8,737 nucleotides of DNA from Chloroflexota bacterium. GTDB lineage: Bacteria; Chloroflexota; Anaerolineae; J102. Both the position numbers and the translations under genes were made by a program. A model generated the notes under the pieces. The model worked only from the letters and a program-made list of their open reading frames with translations. It was not told where the DNA came from and did no database searches. This document shows, in pieces, positions 6,849 through 8,737 of this stretch (position 1 is its first letter; each line of letters opens with the position of its first letter). The stretch is from positions 1-8,737 of the forward strand of contig PIVW01000234.1 of assembly GCA_003353825.1 (NCBI GenBank), read 5' to 3'.

Positions 6849-6906
6849 GGAGTGAGGTAGCAAGCAGATGTGGAATCTCTTAGTACAGGGGACAAACCCT
6901 CACTCC
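6849..6906. repeat. Inverted repeat between convergent genes
   Basis: GGAGTGAGG (6849-6857) and CCTCACTCC (6898-6906) are perfect 9-base complements separated by 40 bases. The left arm begins just after the membrane protein stop, and the right arm covers the stop codon of the caspase-like gene. No T-tract follows on either strand, so it is not a textbook terminator. It may help to end or protect both transcripts. Confidence 0.45.
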
Positions 6907-7982
6907 TCATCGCTATCATGATGGGTGAGCACCGTTGCGCCATCGCCAATGGCCGTACCAGAGGCCTTATCGATCTTGATATTGTATTTGCCCTTTTGAA
7001 TGACGGTGTCATCACCAGTAGAGACGATGCTATCCCTGATCGTTTCAGCGACCACACTTTTTTCGCCGCCGGCTTCGATCTGCTTGATGACGTTTTTGGC
7101 GAGACGTTCACTTTTCTTTGCGGAAACTTCATGCACAACTGTGTCTTCAGGTAGCGCCTCTGCAAAATCGAACGCGCCCACTTCACTCGCGCCCTTGTAC
7201 AGCGCTACCGGAAAGGGCCCCACCCCCCTAAGTACCGTTAGTTCAGGTTCCTGCTCCTTGCCGAGCGCTTCAGCGGCTTCACGGACTTCAAAATAGATGT
7301 GCTCATACAGGCCAAAAGCGCTGATAGTGCCATTGTTGTTCGACACGTAACCAGCGCCGCCAAGACCATGTACCAATGCTTTGGTGAAAATCGAGATCTT
7401 GTCCAAGCCAATCCAGGATTTCTGCTGCGGACGGCTGGCGGTGATGATGATCCGCCCTTCACCTGTAGATAGCAGCGCATCCCTTGACTTATCTGGCAGA
7501 CTCACATCCCCAAATGACCTCCCAGGCTGTAAACCCAAATCAGATGAAAGCTCGCCCGAATGGCAAGCGTTAAAGAGCAACAGCAGGCGCTTGACCGGAA
7601 TCTGGCGCAGTTTGTCGAACAGTTCAGTTTCGCTGACGCCGCTCCCCGCCTTGATCTTGCCGCCATCCAATTTTGTATCATGTGAGGTGAGATAGTAATT
7701 GCCGTCTGTGCCGTACTCGCCATGACCACAGTAGAAGACAATCACCGTGTCGCCGGGCTTGCTCTCCTTGAGTGCATCTAAAGCCTGCAAGATGTCTGCC
7801 TTTGTGGCAGAACCATCGTGCATTAGCTTGACTTGCTCAGGAAGGTAGCCACAGGTCTCAGTGTCGATAAGCCTCTTTTTAACTGCCCTGGCATCATCAA
7901 CCGAGATGGGGATATCAACCCAGGGCATGTGCATATAGCTTCCCACACCGATGACCAATGCTCGTCCTGATTCAAATGTCAT
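6900..7982 (-). CDS. Caspase-like (clan CD, metacaspase/orthocaspase-type) peptidase with C-terminal signalling motif
   Basis: The 360-residue protein is a caspase-fold cysteine peptidase. Residues 5-260 hold the domain: RALVIGVGSY opens the first strand, and TVIVFYCGHGEYG carries catalytic H87. YYLTSHDT (97-103) includes D102, at the place where metacaspases have a substrate-pocket aspartate, and LLLLFNACHSG carries catalytic C140. The residue two before the cysteine is N138, where metacaspases usually have Asp (D-x-C-H-S-G). No signal peptide or membrane segment is seen, so it should act in the cytoplasm. Residues 265-330 look helical and charged. The tail (332-352) reads KYNIKIDKASG, then GTAIGDGATV; it resembles short RHIM/amyloid-like signalling motifs and the Gly/Ala block of the upstream protein. 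AGGGAG (7995-7990) is a good ribosome-binding site seven bases before ATG 7982. The upstream gene ends 26 bases away, so they form an operon. Bacterial caspase-like proteins often serve in defence or cell suicide; that role is inferred here. Confidence 0.88.
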   Translation of the reverse strand: MTFESGRALVIGVGSYMHMPWVDIPISVDDARAVKKRLIDTETCGYLPEQVKLMHDGSATKADILQALDALKESKPGDTVIVFYCGHGEYGTDGNYYLTSHDTKLDGGKIKAGSGVSETELFDKLRQIPVKRLLLLFNACHSGELSSDLGLQPGRSFGDVSLPDKSRDALLSTGEGRIIITASRPQQKSWIGLDKISIFTKALVHGLGGAGYVSNNNGTISAFGLYEHIYFEVREAAEALGKEQEPELTVLRGVGPFPVALYKGASEVGAFDFAEALPEDTVVHEVSAKKSERLAKNVIKQIEAGGEKSVVAETIRDSIVSTGDDTVIQKGKYNIKIDKASGTAIGDGATVLTHHDSDEE

Positions 7983-8008
7983 TGTTACTCTCCCTGTTGA
8001 TCGTTTTT

Positions 8009-8425
8009 CTAATGTAAACCTTCGATCTTGGGTTCGATATCGTGTGCGGTTTTGAGTGCATCGATGGCCTGCTTATACAGGCTGATATCCAGGTAGTGCA
8101 GGCCCAGGGCCAAGTGCTGCGCAGCGTTCTCTGGTGTTTGCTGGATCTGCTGCTGCAGAGCTTGCTGAAGTTGATTGCGAATCTGGGGCGCCAGGTCCTC
8201 TAAATCGCTGAGTGCTGAAATCAAGAACAAATTGCCACCCACCGCCACACCGCCCGCGCCCGCTGCCACGCTTCCCGATTGCGCAACCTCGCCAGATCCT
8301 CGTACCTCCGCTGAAGCGCTTTCCCCGCCCTGAAGCGCCGCCACAGCAGCCTGGTACGTTGCCTCATCCAGTATCCCTTGTTCATACGCCTTCTGCAGTT
8401 GGGCCAGATGTTTTTTCTTCTTCAT
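8009..8425 (-). CDS. Adaptor-like protein: short N-terminal helix, Gly/Ala-rich motif, one TPR-like repeat
   Basis: The 138-residue product has three parts. Residues 1-32 (MKKKKHLAQLQKAYEQGILD...) form an amphipathic helical hairpin like the short SHOCT-type modules with GILDEATYQ. Residues 40-67 (VRGSGEVAQSGSVAAGAGG, then VAVGGNLF) form a Gly/Ala/Val-rich block. I recall very similar GAIAQG...GVAVGG strings in Chloroflexota proteins tied to NTPase or peptidase effectors. Residues 97-130 (TPENAAQHLALGLHYLDISL...) form one TPR-like helix pair, then the protein stops. ATG 8425 is chosen because the family-like N-terminus starts there; the same frame is open to ATG 8497, which would add an atypical Cys/Arg-rich segment. 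No strong Shine-Dalgarno is seen. The single TPR suggests a shortened form. Its role is probably to sense or recruit for the caspase-like protein encoded 26 bases downstream. Confidence 0.75.
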   Translation of the reverse strand: MKKKKHLAQLQKAYEQGILDEATYQAAVAALQGGESASAEVRGSGEVAQSGSVAAGAGGVAVGGNLFLISALSDLEDLAPQIRNQLQQALQQQIQQTPENAAQHLALGLHYLDISLYKQAIDALKTAHDIEPKIEGLH

Positions 8426-8606
8426 AGGCAAGGTCTCGCTAAGGGCGAACTCGATTAAAAAGCGCTGTCTACAAGTGCAGACGCCATACCTCAACATTTT
8501 CGCTTGCAGGCAGACCGATCGACTGGCGAGGAATGCAAACTAATGCATCGACAGAGTTCCCCGTAGTTTGATATTGCATTGCCAAACAAATGATCGGCTC
8601 GAGGCT

Positions 8607-8612
8607 ATTATA
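8607..8612 (-). promoter_or_regulatory. Extended -10 box upstream of the adaptor-caspase operon
   Basis: The minus strand reads TGATATAAT, a perfect -10 (8612-8607) with an extended TGn. No good -35 is seen at 16-18 bases upstream, and that position falls inside the IS end that begins at 8620. Transcription would start near 8600 and give a leader of about 175 bases. No gene or clear structure is seen in 8426-8606. Confidence 0.45.
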
Positions 8613-8619
8613 TCACAGC

Positions 8620-8737
8620 GGCTCTTTGGGATTTCGCGTGACAGGCCCATATATAGTGTGCTCAGATTTAGGCAAAAAGACGGTAGCCTCCCAGATCCAG
8701 ATAGAGGCGCTGGAACCAAGTTTCGGTTCGAAGGATG
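8620..8737 (+). mobile_element. End of a second ISL3-like insertion sequence
   Basis: From 8620 the plus strand repeats the terminal sequence found at the left end of the window, in opposite orientation (21 of 21 bases over 8620-8640, about 34 of 39 over 8620-8658). The outer tip faces the window interior, so the element extends to the right past 8737. Beyond 8658 the two copies diverge. This could be the other end of the same IS type or the start of a related element. The flanking eight bases differ from those at the left copy (ATCACAGC against CTCATCGT), so the two are probably independent insertions. Confidence 0.6.
8668..8737 (-). CDS. Possible C-terminus of an IS-borne gene, cut by the window edge
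   Basis: The minus-strand frame ending at TAA 8670-8668 is open to the window edge and encodes ILRTETWFQRLYLDLGGYRL, then FA and the stop. Codon use looks coding, and the stop lies about 50 bases inside the IS tip, where a transposase or passenger gene could end. I do not recognise the 22 residues as an ISL3 transposase C-terminus, and another minus-strand frame is also open here, so this is weak. Confidence 0.28.
   Translation of the reverse strand, partial: ILRTETWFQRLYLDLGGYRLFA

Noticed and set aside
6870..7296. Plus-strand reading frames of 94 and 98 codons opposite the caspase gene.
   Set aside because: They are antisense shadows of a gene with a catalytic dyad and a good ribosome-binding site.
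8426..8497. Longer N-terminus of the adaptor protein starting at ATG 8497.
   Set aside because: The added segment (MLRYGVCTCRQRF...) is unlike the helical start expected, and MKKKKHLAQL fits a natural beginning.
1..8737. CRISPR array, tRNA or rRNA genes.
   Set aside because: No regularly spaced repeats with unique spacers, and no tRNA cloverleaf or rRNA signature, were seen on either strand by eye.

Overview
The window looks like an ordinary bacterial chromosome segment of moderate GC content. The most likely source is a Chloroflexota (Anaerolineae-like) genome or metagenome contig. This assignment is an inference from gene style, from a Gram-positive-type LexA box, and from a caspase-like/Gly-Ala-motif gene pair of the kind common in that phylum; no rRNA is present to prove it.

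Layout. Both window ends lie inside insertion sequences that share a terminal repeat of the ISL3 type. At the left (1-117), the repeat, a -10 box, a Shine-Dalgarno sequence and the first 14 codons of a leftward transposase-like gene are visible. The element has cut a gene for a small four-helix-bundle (23S rRNA intervening-sequence) protein, whose 3' part survives at 118-237. A pyrimidine-rich set of direct repeats follows. Next comes an aromatic amino acid pair, aroF (DAHP synthase, 317-1330) and tyrA (prephenate dehydrogenase, 1360-2226). A separate promoter serves an M23 metallopeptidase gene (2390-3412), which is closely coupled to an acidic protein of unknown function (3415-3852). ssb (4056-4460) has a consensus sigma70 promoter directly abutting a perfect GAAC-N4-GTTC operator, so SOS control is likely, and it ends in a clear intrinsic terminator. 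Next are a TGS-domain nucleoside/uridine kinase-like protein (4684-6393) and a small single-pass membrane protein (6557-6844).

On the minus strand, and convergent with these, is a two-gene unit. The first gene (8425 to 8009) encodes a short adaptor-like protein with an N-terminal helix, a Gly/Ala-rich motif and one TPR-like repeat. The second (7982 to 6900) encodes a caspase-fold peptidase with an intact His/Cys dyad and a C-terminal motif, GTAIGDGATV, that resembles the adaptor's GGVAVGGNLF. This pairing suggests a homotypic, amyloid- or RHIM-like signalling module that recruits or activates a death-type protease. It is the most interesting part of the window. The second IS end (8620 onward) lies just upstream of this unit and may have replaced whatever once preceded it.

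Together the window joins housekeeping genes (aromatic biosynthesis, ssb, kinase) with a putative conflict/cell-suicide cassette, bounded by IS copies that may also explain why the contig ends where it does.
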